Counted from the first letter of the stretch, positions 46,544-55,605 are shown. The stretch: DNA of 64,000 nucleotides from Paraburkholderia caledonica NBRC 102488 (GCF_000685095.1 NZ_BAYE01000002.1:434001-498000); one strand, 5' to 3'. Notes: a model not told the origin generated them from the letters alone. Translations and numbers: made by a program.

Positions 46544-46645
46544 GGCGCTCTCCTGTCCTGGTAGGTGAGCCCAGTATGGCGGGGATTGCACCGTTAAATA
46601 AAGCGGGCTAACGTGCACGGGTTGTTCAATTTTGTGAACAGTGAC

Positions 46646-47542
46646 ATGGAACTAAACGACCTGACCGCTTTCATTTCCGTCGCGCGCGCGGGCGGCTTTC
46701 GCGACGCTGCGCGCGCGAGCGGCGTTTCCGCGTCGAGCTTGAGCATTGCCGTGCGCCGCCTCGAAACCAGGCTCGGTCTGCGCCTATTGAACCGTACGAC
46801 CCGCAGTGTCGCACCGACCGAAGCCGGCCTGCGTCTGCTCGAAAAACTGACGCCGCTCTTCAGCGAAATGGAAGCGGCGCTCGACGTGCTGAACGTGTTT
46901 CGCGACCGGCCGAGCGGCACGCTCAAACTGAACGTGCCCGCGAGTGCGGCGCGCATGGGACTGCCCGGTGTGATAGCACCGTTTCTGAAAGCCTATCCGG
47001 ACATACGGGTGGAAGTGGTCGTCGAGGACGGCTTTGTCGACGTGCTTTCCATCGGCTGCGACGCGGGCATCCGTTACGACGAGCGGCTCGAGCAGGACAT
47101 GATCGCGGTGCCGATCGGCCCGCGCGTGGAACGCGTCGCCACCGCCGCCGCGCCAGAGTACCTCGATACCCGCGGACGCCCGCAGCATCCGCGCGACCTG
47201 CTTGCGCACGCTTGCCTGCGCGTCCAGTTTGCCGGCGGCGCGACGCCGACGTGGATCTTCGAGCGCGACGGCGAAGTGGTGCAACTGAATCCGTCGGGAC
47301 CATTGCTCGTGCGTCCCGGCGCGGCGCTCGACCTCGTGATCAGCGCAGCGCTCGCGGGCGTGGGTGTGATTCACCTATTCGAAGACATGCTGAAGCCGCA
47401 CCTCGACAGCGGCGCATTGCAGCCTGTTCTCGAACCTTGGTGGCAAAGCTTCTCGGGGCCCTTTCTCTACTATCCCGGCCACCGTCACGTGCCGGCGCCC
47501 TTGCGTGCGTTCGTCGATTTTTTGAAGGACCGCAACGGTTGA
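46646..47542 (+). CDS. LysR-family regulator
   Basis: 298 residues from the ATG at 46646. The winged-helix DNA-binding domain is at 1-60 (LTAFISVARAGGFRDAARAS, GVSASSLSIAVRRLETRLGL, LLNRTTRSVAPTEAGLRLL) and the effector domain follows (GTLKLNVPASAARMGLPGVI, CDAGIRYDERLEQDMIAVPI). It is of the subgroup usually divergent from oxidoreductase genes, and the 100-base gap to the aldo/keto reductase should contain its operator. The start lies between twin upstream ATGs; MELNDL is the canonical LysR beginning. Confidence 0.92.
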   Translation: MELNDLTAFISVARAGGFRDAARASGVSASSLSIAVRRLETRLGLRLLNRTTRSVAPTEAGLRLLEKLTPLFSEMEAALDVLNVFRDRPSGTLKLNVPASAARMGLPGVIAPFLKAYPDIRVEVVVEDGFVDVLSIGCDAGIRYDERLEQDMIAVPIGPRVERVATAAAPEYLDTRGRPQHPRDLLAHACLRVQFAGGATPTWIFERDGEVVQLNPSGPLLVRPGAALDLVISAALAGVGVIHLFEDMLKPHLDSGALQPVLEPWWQSFSGPFLYYPGHRHVPAPLRAFVDFLKDRNG

Positions 47543-47645
47543 GTGGGCAGAGCCGCAAATTCGACGCCGCGCGGGCGATTTGCTGTGATAATGGGCTGCC
47601 GCCACCGGAGCGCACGCACATTCTCGAACCCAGATCCACCGCACC

Positions 47646-48875
47646 ATGAAGAACGACACACGCGTTAGCCCCCTGCGCAACTTCGCCGAATTCGTTCGCG
47701 CCGAGCGGGTTCGTTTGACCGAACAATGGATGAACGCAGTTTTTGGCGACGTCGATCTCGTGGAAGCCGATAAGCTCACGTATCAGCAACTCGCCGATCA
47801 TCTGCCGGAAATTCTCGAAGGCCTGTGTGCGGCGTTGGAGGTCGAAGATCTGGAACACGTCGAACCGGCGATCGAACGCGACGCGCGCAAGCACGGCATA
47901 GTGCGCTGGCGTCAAGGCTACCGGATCGAAGAACTGGTGCGCGAACTGGACCTGTTCCACCTGGTTCTCGCCGATGTACTCGACGAGTACGCGACGCGCG
48001 ACAACGGATTCACCCGCCGCCACGAAAAGCGCGCGCGCCGCCTGATTGCAGAAGCACTGAGCATGGTCACGCTCACGTCGATCAAGGAAGTGGTCAGCGA
48101 ACGCGACCGCAAGATCGACGAATACACCGGTCGGCTGGAGCGCGCCAATCACGAATTGACGCTGAAACAGCGGCTCGTCAGCGAGTTGTACGAGTCGCGC
48201 ATGCACATCACGCGCAGTGTCGTGCACGATTTGCGCAACTTCCTGAATTCGTTCTCAATGGCGCTGCAACTGATCGCTCGCGTGCCCACCAAGGCCGACA
48301 CGGCGTTGCAGCTAGCAAACCGGCAGGCGGCGGACATGAAGGCGCTTGTCGAACAGATGGTGGAGTACTCGGTCATCCTCGGCGACGGTACGCCGCTTAC
48401 GCTCGAACAGGTCGATCTGCATGAACTCTACGAGGAACTCGTGGCGTCGTCGCGGCTGTCCATCGAAGAGAAGGGGCTGAGGCTGCACGCGGCGTTCGAT
48501 CCGGCGCTGCCCGCCGTCACGTCGAACCGCCTGAAGCTCAAGCAGATCGCCGTCAACCTGCTTTCCAACGCGACCAAATACACCAAGTCGGGACAGGTCG
48601 AGTTGTACTTCCTGACGGCCGGTCCGCAGCACTGGTCGATCCGCGTGTCGGATACCGGCGTGGGCATCGCGCCCGCCGATGCCGACCGGGTGTTTGCCGA
48701 ATTCGAACGCGCCGCCGGCGAGGAAATTCCCGGCACCGGGTTGGGTCTCGCCATCGTCAAGGAAATGTGCCGCGTTCTCGACGGGCACATCGACTTCGCG
48801 TCACGCGAAGGCGTGGGCACCACCTTCACGATCCGCTTTCCGTTGACGCTCGCGGAACCGGAAGAAGAGGCGTAA
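47646..48875 (+). CDS. Soluble sensor histidine kinase, RsbRD-like N-terminus
   Basis: 409 residues, no membrane helix. The first 150 residues form the RsbRD-like helical sensor (AERVRLTEQWMNAVFGDVDL, LADHLPEILEGLCAALE, WRQGYRIEELVRELDLFHLV). A coiled coil (RKIDEYTGRLERANHEL) leads to the H-box (SVVHDLRNFLNSFSMAL), then the N-box (IAVNLLSNATKYTKSG), DTGVGIAP and GTGLGLAIVKEM. It phosphorylates an unidentified response regulator. A second kinase of identical plan is at 19755-20888, so these form a two-member family in this window. Confidence 0.9.
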   Translation: MKNDTRVSPLRNFAEFVRAERVRLTEQWMNAVFGDVDLVEADKLTYQQLADHLPEILEGLCAALEVEDLEHVEPAIERDARKHGIVRWRQGYRIEELVRELDLFHLVLADVLDEYATRDNGFTRRHEKRARRLIAEALSMVTLTSIKEVVSERDRKIDEYTGRLERANHELTLKQRLVSELYESRMHITRSVVHDLRNFLNSFSMALQLIARVPTKADTALQLANRQAADMKALVEQMVEYSVILGDGTPLTLEQVDLHELYEELVASSRLSIEEKGLRLHAAFDPALPAVTSNRLKLKQIAVNLLSNATKYTKSGQVELYFLTAGPQHWSIRVSDTGVGIAPADADRVFAEFERAAGEEIPGTGLGLAIVKEMCRVLDGHIDFASREGVGTTFTIRFPLTLAEPEEEA

Positions 48876-48898
48876 CAGCAGGCGCGGCAGACTGCCGA

Positions 48899-49327
48899 CT
48901 ATCGTGTCGCTGCGCTGCTGGTCATACGCGGGCATGCGCTCATCGCGCCACCGCCGTTGTTCAAACCGTGCATCACAACCTCGGAAGATGTCCCGTCGCG
49001 GCGCGCGAGTTCCGCGAGATCGAGCAAGGCGGCGTAGCGCGCGGGGCAATCGGCAGACGGCACGAGTTCAGGAAGTTCGCGCGGCAACTCCGGATTTGCC
49101 ATGAACCTCTGCACGGCGATCACCAGTGCGGTCGCCACGATGATCGTCGCCCATACGCTTGCTTTGCGAACCGTGAATGCATCTGAGGCCCGCAACCGCC
49201 CCCGGTGTGACACGGCAACACGTTGCTCGTCCGCCTTCGCGCTGCCCGGCCGCATCCCTCGTGCGACTTTGAAGCGGCTCGGCCGACTCGCTCGGCTGGC
49301 TAGAGTAAAACGCATTCTTGATGACAT
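48899..49327 (-). CDS. Small membrane-anchored protein, unknown
   Basis: 142 residues. A basic N-terminal 50 residues and one membrane helix (VWATIIVATALVIAVQRFMA, about 58-76) precede a short acidic, helical periplasmic part (PRELPELVPSADCPARYAAL, LDLAELARR). The start has only a weak ribosome site, so the beginning is uncertain. It converges with the kinase gene at 47646-48875. No family recognised. Confidence 0.5.
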   Translation of the reverse strand: MSSRMRFTLASRASRPSRFKVARGMRPGSAKADEQRVAVSHRGRLRASDAFTVRKASVWATIIVATALVIAVQRFMANPELPRELPELVPSADCPARYAALLDLAELARRDGTSSEVVMHGLNNGGGAMSACPRMTSSAATR

Positions 49328-49339
49328 GGCGTTCGCTCT

Positions 49340-50398
49340 TCACGCCCAGTGTGCCGGCACATACACATTGCCGACCCAATGGCCCGGCACCCAGACTGCC
49401 GGACGCGGCGCGGGCGCAAGATAAACGCGGCGCGGCGCTACGTAGACAACCGGCGGCGCATAGACCACTGGCGGAGCGACATAAGCAACGGGCTTCGGCG
49501 CGATCACGACAGCCGGCGGGGGCGGCGGCGGTGCATAAACCACGGGCGGCGGCGCCACTACGACAGCGGGCGCGGGCGGCGCGACATAGACGACCGGCTT
49601 GGGTGCAACGACGACGGTCGGCGGCGGATACACCACCGGTTTCGGCGCGACGACGACGGTCGTGCCGCCCATCGCGACAACGCCCGTGCTCACCACGGTT
49701 CCGCTCGAACTCACCGTATTACCGTGCGTGCCGGTCACGCTGGTGGACGTCGTCACTACTCCCGGCGCCACACGCGTCGCCGTGCCGGAATGCGCGACCG
49801 TGTTTCCATCGGATCCCGTTACCGTTCCCGAACGCGAGCATGAAGAACCGGCGCAGTTGGTTGACGCCGAGTGATCGACCGTATCGCCGTTGGAACGCGT
49901 CACCGATCCCGACGACGAGTACTGCCCCGCGCCCGTCTTCGTCACTTCGCCAGAGGTGGTGGCCGTCTTGCCATCCGGTCCGGTAAGCGCGCCCGTATGC
50001 GAACAGGTGCCGCTCGCGCAGCTGGTGTCACCAGAGTGCTGCACCGAGTTTCCGTAGCGGCCCGTCGCGGTGCCCGAGTTCGAAAACTGTCCGGGCGAAT
50101 TGCGAGTGACCGTGCCGGTGTTGGTCGCGGCGCCGCCATAAGGACCGACGACTCCGCCTGCATGCGAGCAGCCGCCGCCGCCGCACGAGCCGTAGTGTCC
50201 TTCGTTATAGACGCCGCGCGACGTGTAAGCGGTTCCGTGCTGCGACCACGCGAATGCCGAGGCGCTGCCCAGTGCGAGCATTGCCGTCGTCGCAGTCAGC
50301 GCGAGCTTGCGCAGCGTGCGGCGAGCGGAAGGAGGAAAAGAATTGACGGCCGCAGATGAAGCGCCGCTGACCGGGACTGCGAACGAATGAGTTTTCAC
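49340..50398 (-). CDS. Exported Ser/Thr/Gly repeat and Pro-rich protein
   Basis: 352 residues. A signal peptide ends near ASAFA-W. Residues about 50-235 are degenerate repeats of 20-35 residues built on the pattern G-x-T-(A/V)-T-(G/R)-(S/N)-(D/P)-G-(N/K)-T, several closed by paired cysteines (CGGGGCSHAG, CASGTCSHTG, CAGSSCSRSG). The C-terminal third is Pro/Val-rich (VVVAPKPVVY repeated) and ends with the YXWxPGHW-type motif WVPGHWVGNVYVPAHW. Cell-surface or periplasmic matrix protein by composition. It resembles the repeat protein at 2377-3162. Confidence 0.8.
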   Translation of the reverse strand: MKTHSFAVPVSGASSAAVNSFPPSARRTLRKLALTATTAMLALGSASAFAWSQHGTAYTSRGVYNEGHYGSCGGGGCSHAGGVVGPYGGAATNTGTVTRNSPGQFSNSGTATGRYGNSVQHSGDTSCASGTCSHTGALTGPDGKTATTSGEVTKTGAGQYSSSGSVTRSNGDTVDHSASTNCAGSSCSRSGTVTGSDGNTVAHSGTATRVAPGVVTTSTSVTGTHGNTVSSSGTVVSTGVVAMGGTTVVVAPKPVVYPPPTVVVAPKPVVYVAPPAPAVVVAPPPVVYAPPPPPPAVVIAPKPVAYVAPPVVYAPPVVYVAPRRVYLAPAPRPAVWVPGHWVGNVYVPAHWA

Positions 50399-50903
50399 GG
50401 GTATGTCCTTCGTGGAATCAGGCCACGTCGTGCGACTGCTGCTGCGCTGTGTGGCGATGAACGGACTATAGGCGGACCCGCCGTGACAGTCAGCAGTGAA
50501 GATATGTCACGCTGTTTCATCGTGAAAGAAGCCCTCTGGGCAAGGCTTCGCGAGCATTTTGCAAACGCGGTGACATACGCCGACATACTTTGCATCGGCG
50601 GAAAACCCATCGTGCCGCACGACCACCGAGCGGCCACACGCTGCAGTGTGGCTACGGGAAATAGCGGCCGATTTCCGTTGACAACGCGTTCGGCAAAACG
50701 GCACACTCAATTCATGTTGACGCACATCTCCATCGCCGTAGCGATTAATCACCCGAAGCGAGCCATCATCGGCTGGCCTATGGGAGCATGTTTGCGTTAG
50801 CAGTCTGAATCTGCAAAGCAAGACCCCAAGGCCCCGCCGGTAACGGAAGGGGCCTTTTGTTTTGTGGGCGCCTCCGTCGGCCGGCTCCAAAACGGAGAGC
50901 AAG
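50399..50903. other. Intergenic, ends in a strong terminator
   Basis: No supported gene. It contains the promoter of the leftward repeat-protein gene and, near its right end, the terminator at 50828-50860 with no obvious gene reading into it from the left; a short transcript is possible. Confidence 0.45.
50828..50860 (+). terminator. Rho-independent terminator
   Basis: AAGGCCCC pairs with GGGGCCTT (50828-50835 with 50849-50856, loop about 13 bases), followed on the plus strand by TTGTTTT. Nothing recognisable is transcribed into it. Confidence 0.75.
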
Positions 50904-51281
50904 ATGGATCAGGCAAGCCCGCAGTGCATGGAAGACGACGCGCATCGTTATGCTTATTACCAGGACGATCGTCTACCGAAGGTGGTCGTGCATTTCCCGG
51001 TCGCGCCAGGCGCGACGCTGACATGGCGTGTCGAAGCGGACAGCACGCTTACGGTGAAGGGTGCCCGCCTCTGGCTGACCCGCATCAGTTCTCCGTACGA
51101 TCACTGGATCGCGCCGGGTCAAACGTTCGGCCTGCAGCGCGGCGAACGCATATGGCTCAGCGCTGACGGCGAACGAACAGCGCATGTTTCGCTGACCTCC
51201 GCGCTGCCCGAAAAAGGCATTCTCGCGCGCTGGCTCGGTCGGCTCGCCGGTTTGAGCCTGGGGCCGCCGAGCCCGCGCTGA
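50904..51281 (+). CDS. DUF2917 protein
   Basis: 125 residues from the ATG at 50904 (GGAGAG upstream). The DUF2917 core is VKGARLWLTRISSPYDHWIA, PGQTFGLQRGERIWLSADGE, a small beta-structured domain, with a C-terminal basic helix (LARWLGRLAGLSL). DUF2917 proteins are single-domain cytosolic proteins of unknown role. It starts 44 bases after the terminator described above, so it has its own promoter or reads through. Confidence 0.82.
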   Translation: MDQASPQCMEDDAHRYAYYQDDRLPKVVVHFPVAPGATLTWRVEADSTLTVKGARLWLTRISSPYDHWIAPGQTFGLQRGERIWLSADGERTAHVSLTSALPEKGILARWLGRLAGLSLGPPSPR

Positions 51282-51340
51282 CATGCGTTGTCAGGCTCCA
51301 CGCATGTCGCGTGAACTCGCTGCATGCGCAGCGCGAGCCT

Positions 51341-51380
51341 GAAAAAACAACGGCGCGATGGCCGGCAAGGCCATCGCGCC
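51341..51380 (-). terminator. Rho-independent terminator
   Basis: A twelve-base stem, GGCGCGATGGCC with its complement at 51369-51380 and loop GGCAA, is followed on the minus strand by a run of six T (51342-51347). It lies 18 bases downstream of the stop of the exported protein gene 51398-51994. Confidence 0.85.
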
Positions 51381-51397
51381 GCGCAACGACATACGCT

Positions 51398-51994
51398 TCA
51401 TTGAGGCGTGCTTTGCGCCGCCTCTTGCGGCGTAACTTGTACTGCCGCGGCCGAAACGAATACCGCGTGAATCGTGTCGCCCACCTTCACGTCTGCAAGG
51501 TCGACTTGTGGACCGACTTCGAGCGTTTGGGTCTGATACGCGCCGCGCAGGGTGACAAGGCGCCGCTTGCGGTCGATCTTTTGCACGGTGGCAAGCACTT
51601 CGACCTGACGCGCCGATTCGAAGCCGCCCGACGCAGGTGTATAGACCTGCGTATCGACACGTTCACGAATGCCTTTGCCTTTGCCCATCACCCGCTCGGC
51701 CTTGACCAGCAGCGCGTTTTTATACAGCGCATCCACGTGGTCGCCCACCTTCAGTTTTTCGAAACCGGCGACTTGCTGGCCCACGAGCACGATCACAACG
51801 TTGCCGTTCGCCCCCTGTAGCGTGAGCGAGCGGCTGCCGGGATCGATGCCCACGATGGTGGCCTTCATATGCACAGGCTCCACGGCACTGACAACACCTT
51901 GCGCGCCGCTCGCCAACGGCTCTTGCGCCCACACCGGCTGAGCCGCGGCGAGCACCGTTGCCGTCAATGCTGCTCCTATCGTCGTTGCATTCAT
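51398..51994 (-). CDS. Exported beta-rich protein, unknown
   Basis: 198 residues with a signal peptide ending near QPVWAQ. The mature part has two similar beta-rich halves: GIDPGSRSLTLQGANGNVVI with QQVAGFEKLKVGDHVDALY, and KIDRKRRLVTLRGAYQTQTL with PQVDLADVKVGDTIHAVF. Each pairs a D-x-K/R-R-x-(L/V)-T-L strand with a V-G-D-x-(V/I) strand, so this looks like an internally duplicated OB-like or SH3-like domain. Found in periplasmic proteins of this group; partner unknown. Terminator directly downstream. Confidence 0.8.
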   Translation of the reverse strand: MNATTIGAALTATVLAAAQPVWAQEPLASGAQGVVSAVEPVHMKATIVGIDPGSRSLTLQGANGNVVIVLVGQQVAGFEKLKVGDHVDALYKNALLVKAERVMGKGKGIRERVDTQVYTPASGGFESARQVEVLATVQKIDRKRRLVTLRGAYQTQTLEVGPQVDLADVKVGDTIHAVFVSAAAVQVTPQEAAQSTPQ

Positions 51995-52158
51995 TTACGC
52001 TCTCCTTGATAAATCGCCCCTGCCATAGTTGCCCATTTCGCATAGTGTCGAATGGGAAATATTCAGGACGCTTGACTAAAGATGTAGCGCAACGATTGTA
52101 TATGCTTTACAAGGAGCCTCAATTGCGAGCCGGTACGACGCCTGCCGATGCGCGACGC

Positions 52159-52198
52159 AAAAAGAAACAGCCTCTTCGCGGCAGCGAAGAGGCTGTTT
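52159..52198 (-). terminator. Rho-independent terminator after pcaF
   Basis: A fifteen-base perfect stem (AAACAGCCTCTTCGC at 52165-52179 with its complement at 52184-52198, loop GGCA or its complement) is followed on the minus strand by TTTCTTTTT-like sequence (52158-52164). It ends the leftward thiolase transcript. Confidence 0.85.
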
Positions 52199-52241
52199 TG
52201 TAACGCGAAGCGCGGCATGCGCACGCATGCGCGCTAGATCA

Positions 52242-53444
52242 TCACACGCGTTCGATTGCGATTGCGATGCCCTGCCCCACGCCGATACACATCGTGCATA
52301 GTGCGAAGCGACCCTGCGTGCGTTGCAGTTGGTACATCGCGGTCGTCACGAGGCGCGCCCCGCTCATGCCGAGCGGATGACCCAGCGCGATTGCGCCGCC
52401 GTTCGGGTTCACACGTGCGTCGTCGTCTGCCACGCCGAGCGTGCGCAGCACCGCAATACCTTGAGAAGCAAACGCCTCGTTCAACTCGATCAGGTCGAAC
52501 TGATCGATGGTCATGTTCAGGCGCGCCATCAATTTTTGTGCGGCCGGCGCCGGGCCCATGCCCATTATGCGCGGCGCGACACCCGCCGTCGCGATGCCGA
52601 GCACGCGGGCTCGCGGTGTGAGGCCAAACCGCTTTGCCGTCTCTTCGTTGGCCAGCAGCAGCGCCGCTGCGCCGTCGTTCACGCCCGATGCGTTGCCTGC
52701 CGTCACGGTGCCGTCCGGGCGCACGACGCCCTTCAGTTTCGCGAGCGCCTCCAGGCTCGTCTCACGCGGATGCTCGTCTTGCGACACCGTGATCGGATCA
52801 CCCTTCTTCTGCGCGATCGTCACGCCGACGATTTCCTGCGCGAGCGTGCCGTCCTTCTGAGCACGCGCGGCTTTCTGCTGACTGCGAAGTGCGAACGCGT
52901 CCTGATCGGCGCGGCTGATGTTGTAGTCGGTCGCGACGTTTTCGCCGGTCTCGGGCATCGAGTCGACGCCGTACATCTGCTTCATCAACTGATTGACGAA
53001 ACGCCAGCCGATCGTCGTGTCGTAGATGTCTGCCTGGCGCGAAAACGCGCTCGTCGCCTTGCCCATGACAAACGGTGCGCGGCTCATGCTTTCCACGCCG
53101 CCGGCCACCATCAACGCTGCCTCGCCGGACTTGATTGCGCGCGCGGCGATGCCGACCGCGTCCATGCCCGAGCCGCACAGACGGTTCACGGTCGAGCCCG
53201 GCACGTCTTGAGGCAGCCCTGCGAGCAGCAGCGACATGCGCGCCACGTTGCGGTTGTCTTCGCCAGCCTGATTCGCGCAGCCGTAGATGACGTCGTCGAT
53301 GACGCTCCAGTCGACGTTCTTGTTGCGCTCCATCAGCGCCTTAAGCGGCACCGCGCCCAGATCGTCCGCGCGAACCGACGACAGCGAGCCCGCATAGCGG
53401 CCGATGGGGGTGCGAATCGCGTCGCACAGGAATGCTTCGGTCAT
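52242..53444 (-). CDS. pcaF: 3-oxoadipyl-CoA thiolase
   Basis: 400 residues from the ATG at 53444. It splits 3-oxoadipyl-CoA to succinyl-CoA and acetyl-CoA, the last step of the beta-ketoadipate pathway. The nucleophilic Cys is in VNRLCGSGMDAVG (this form is typical of PcaF/PaaJ and not general acetoacetyl-CoA thiolase), with GGVESMSRAPFVM, the base His in GGAIALGHPLGMSGAR and the second Cys in CTMCIGVGQG. A terminator follows. Repeats at 53606-53639 upstream resemble sites for a PcaR/PobR-type regulator, a protein encoded at 60966 in this window. Confidence 0.93.
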   Translation of the reverse strand: MTEAFLCDAIRTPIGRYAGSLSSVRADDLGAVPLKALMERNKNVDWSVIDDVIYGCANQAGEDNRNVARMSLLLAGLPQDVPGSTVNRLCGSGMDAVGIAARAIKSGEAALMVAGGVESMSRAPFVMGKATSAFSRQADIYDTTIGWRFVNQLMKQMYGVDSMPETGENVATDYNISRADQDAFALRSQQKAARAQKDGTLAQEIVGVTIAQKKGDPITVSQDEHPRETSLEALAKLKGVVRPDGTVTAGNASGVNDGAAALLLANEETAKRFGLTPRARVLGIATAGVAPRIMGMGPAPAAQKLMARLNMTIDQFDLIELNEAFASQGIAVLRTLGVADDDARVNPNGGAIALGHPLGMSGARLVTTAMYQLQRTQGRFALCTMCIGVGQGIAIAIERV

Positions 53445-53810
53445 GTCATGTCTCCAGTGATGTGCTGCGCGCGCCGTGCCGTCAGCATGGATGCGTGGCA
53501 CGGGCGGATGCGTCGAGCATCGGCCGGGCGGCTGCCGGCCAGCCGTCGCGTGAATTCAGCTTAGCGCAGGATGGTGAACGATGCGTTCGAGTCGCCGGCC
53601 GTTTTGTTCTTTGTGCGAACATGCGGTCACATATCGAACATCAAGGCTCGATAATAGGCGCGTGGCGGAAACGCTGTCAAGCGCGCACCGCCCGCCATCA
53701 GGGAATACGTGAGAGGCGTCAGCCGCGCCGAGTAAGCGTCTGACAATTGATGCGCCCGCGCCGCGCTGCGGGCCGCAACGCGTGGCCTGGCGGGCGTTTT
53801 AGGTGACCTT
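53445..53810. other. Intergenic, pcaF promoter region
   Basis: No gene. It holds the pcaF promoter with the repeat region below, and the end of the tetronate operon lies on its right. Confidence 0.6.
53606..53639. promoter_or_regulatory. Putative PcaR-type operator
   Basis: GTTC-N7-GAAC (53606-53620) is followed by TATCGAAC (53632-53639). GTGCGAAC and TATCGAAC on one strand equal GTTCGCAC and GTTCGATA on the other, close to the half-sites described for PcaR in pseudomonads. Position about 160-190 bases upstream of pcaF. Confidence 0.4.
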
Positions 53811-54791
53811 CTAATGAACCTTTACGCCCTCGTCTGCGATATAGGCGCGGATCACGTCGGCAAAGGTTTGCTCGCCGCGCAGGCCCAGTTGTTCGGCGCG
53901 CGATGTGTCCCAACGTCCCGGCCAGCTGCCGACGATTTTTTCGATGCGCGCGTCCGGCTGCCAGACGATTCGCCTCGCGACCTCGTCGCCAGCCACTTCG
54001 CGCAACGCCGCCACCATCTCGTCGACGCTCACTGAAATGCCCGGCAGATTCAGCACGCGCTGGTTGCCCAGTGCGGCGGCATCGAGTTCGAGCCCGGCGA
54101 TCAGGCATTCGATCGCTTTGCGCGGCGACAGCAGCCACAGCCGCGTGGAGCCGTTGACGGGACACACAGCCTCTTCGCCGTTCAGCGGCTCGCGGATAAT
54201 GCCGCTCGCAAACGACGACGCCGCCGCGTTCGGCTTGCCGGGCCGCACGCTGATTGTGGGTAGCCGCAGCACGCGTCCGTCGACGAAACCGCGCCGCGAA
54301 TAGTCGTTGAGCAGCAACTCGGCAATCGCCTTTTGCGCGCCGTACGACGATTGGGGATTCAGCGCAGTATCGTTCTGCACGATGTCGGGCAAGTCGCCGC
54401 CGTACACCGCGACCGAACTCGTGAACACCACGCGCGGCCGGTGTCCGCGTTCGCGGCAAACATCGAGTAGCAGGCGCGACGCGTCGAGATTGATGCGCAT
54501 GCCGAGATCGAAGTCTGCTTCCGCCTGACCGCTCACTATCGCGGCAAGGTGAAAGATCGCCGCGGTGTTGCTGTCGATTGCACGCTCGAGCACACTGCGC
54601 TCCGCGATATCGCCTACTTCGGTGCGCACGCGGCTATCGCCGAAATCGTTCGCTCGCACGACGTCGAGCAAGATGAGTTCGGTGATGGCTTGCGGCGCGC
54701 CCTGCGCGTCGTTCAACGAACCGCGCGAGAGCAGTTCGCGCGCAAGGCGTTGGCCGAGAAATCCCGCGCCGCCGGTTATCAGTACTTTCAT
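53811..54791 (-). CDS. denD: D-erythronate dehydrogenase
   Basis: 326 residues, extended short-chain dehydrogenase family. The nucleotide motif is VLITGGAGFLG, and the catalytic Tyr and Lys are in SSYGAQKAIAE with the Ser in FTSSVAVYG. PTISVRPGKPNAAASSFASG and the rest match the DenD group that oxidises D-erythronate to 2-oxo-D-erythronate. It is the last gene of the leftward tetronate operon (ltnD, otnK, otnC, transporter, otnI, denD) and starts 28 bases after otnI. Confidence 0.9.
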   Translation of the reverse strand: MKVLITGGAGFLGQRLARELLSRGSLNDAQGAPQAITELILLDVVRANDFGDSRVRTEVGDIAERSVLERAIDSNTAAIFHLAAIVSGQAEADFDLGMRINLDASRLLLDVCRERGHRPRVVFTSSVAVYGGDLPDIVQNDTALNPQSSYGAQKAIAELLLNDYSRRGFVDGRVLRLPTISVRPGKPNAAASSFASGIIREPLNGEEAVCPVNGSTRLWLLSPRKAIECLIAGLELDAAALGNQRVLNLPGISVSVDEMVAALREVAGDEVARRIVWQPDARIEKIVGSWPGRWDTSRAEQLGLRGEQTFADVIRAYIADEGVKVH

Positions 54792-54819
54792 GATTGGCTT
54801 GTGTCCTCTTATATCTTGA

Positions 54820-55605
54820 TCAAGCGGCGTTCAGATACGGTTTGAGCCAGCCGAGCCCCGCGGAAGTCGCGGCCCGCGGACGGTATTCGCAGCCGATGTA
54901 GCCGTCGTAGCCGAGTGAGTCGATTACATCGAAGAGATACGGATAGTTGATCTCGCCCGTATCCGGCTCGTGCCGCTCGGGTACTCCTGCAACCTGAATG
55001 TGACCGATGCCTGCCTGATCGCGCTTGAGTTTCACCGCGAGATCGCCTTCCACGATCTGACAGTGGTAACAGTCGAACTGCACCTTGAGATTCGGCTCGC
55101 CGACTTCCGCGCAGATTGCTTGCGCCTCGTCCTGCCGATTCAGAAAAAATCCCGGCATGTCGCGTGTATTGATCGGTTCGATAACAATCATGATGCCCTC
55201 GGCTTGCGCGGCCTTCGCGGCATACGCGAGGTTTTGCAGATACACCTCGCGATGCCGCTCGCGCGGCTGATCTGCGCCGATCAGACCCGCCATCACATGT
55301 AGCTTGCGATTGCCGATCACGCGCGCGTATTCGAGGGCCGTCTCGATGCTGCGGCGGAACTCGTCCTCACGTCCGGGCAGCGTTGCGATGCCACGCTCGC
55401 CGCTCGCCCAGTCGCCCGGCGGCGCGTTGAAAAGCGCTTGTGTCAGACCGTTGGCGTCGAGCCGCGCCTTGATTTCCGCGGCGCGAAAATCGTACGGAAA
55501 CAGAAACTCGACCGCTTTAAAACCGTCTGTTGCGGCAGCAGCGAAACGGTCCAAAAAAGCGTGCTCGTTGTACATCATCGACAGATTGGCGGCGAAGCGA
55601 GGCAT
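54820..55605 (-). CDS. otnI: 2-oxo-tetronate isomerase
   Basis: 261 residues from the ATG at 55605 (AAGGAG upstream). A hydroxypyruvate-isomerase-like TIM barrel: [63 protein letters not shown] and [15 protein letters not shown], with metal-binding Glu and His residues. It converts 2-oxo-tetronate to 3-oxo-tetronate, between the dehydrogenases and otnK. Confidence 0.92.
   Translation of the reverse strand: MPRFAANLSMMYNEHAFLDRFAAAATDGFKAVEFLFPYDFRAAEIKARLDANGLTQALFNAPPGDWASGERGIATLPGREDEFRRSIETALEYARVIGNRKLHVMAGLIGADQPRERHREVYLQNLAYAAKAAQAEGIMIVIEPINTRDMPGFFLNRQDEAQAICAEVGEPNLKVQFDCYHCQIVEGDLAVKLKRDQAGIGHIQVAGVPERHEPDTGEINYPYLFDVIDSLGYDGYIGCEYRPRAATSAGLGWLKPYLNAA

Noticed and set aside
49700..50200. 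Regular repeats that might be a CRISPR array
   Set aside because: They are codon-phased repeats of the exported Ser/Thr protein.
52323..53564. 413-residue plus-strand open frame
   Set aside because: Antisense to pcaF with the same shadow composition; the pcaF frame has complete thiolase motifs.
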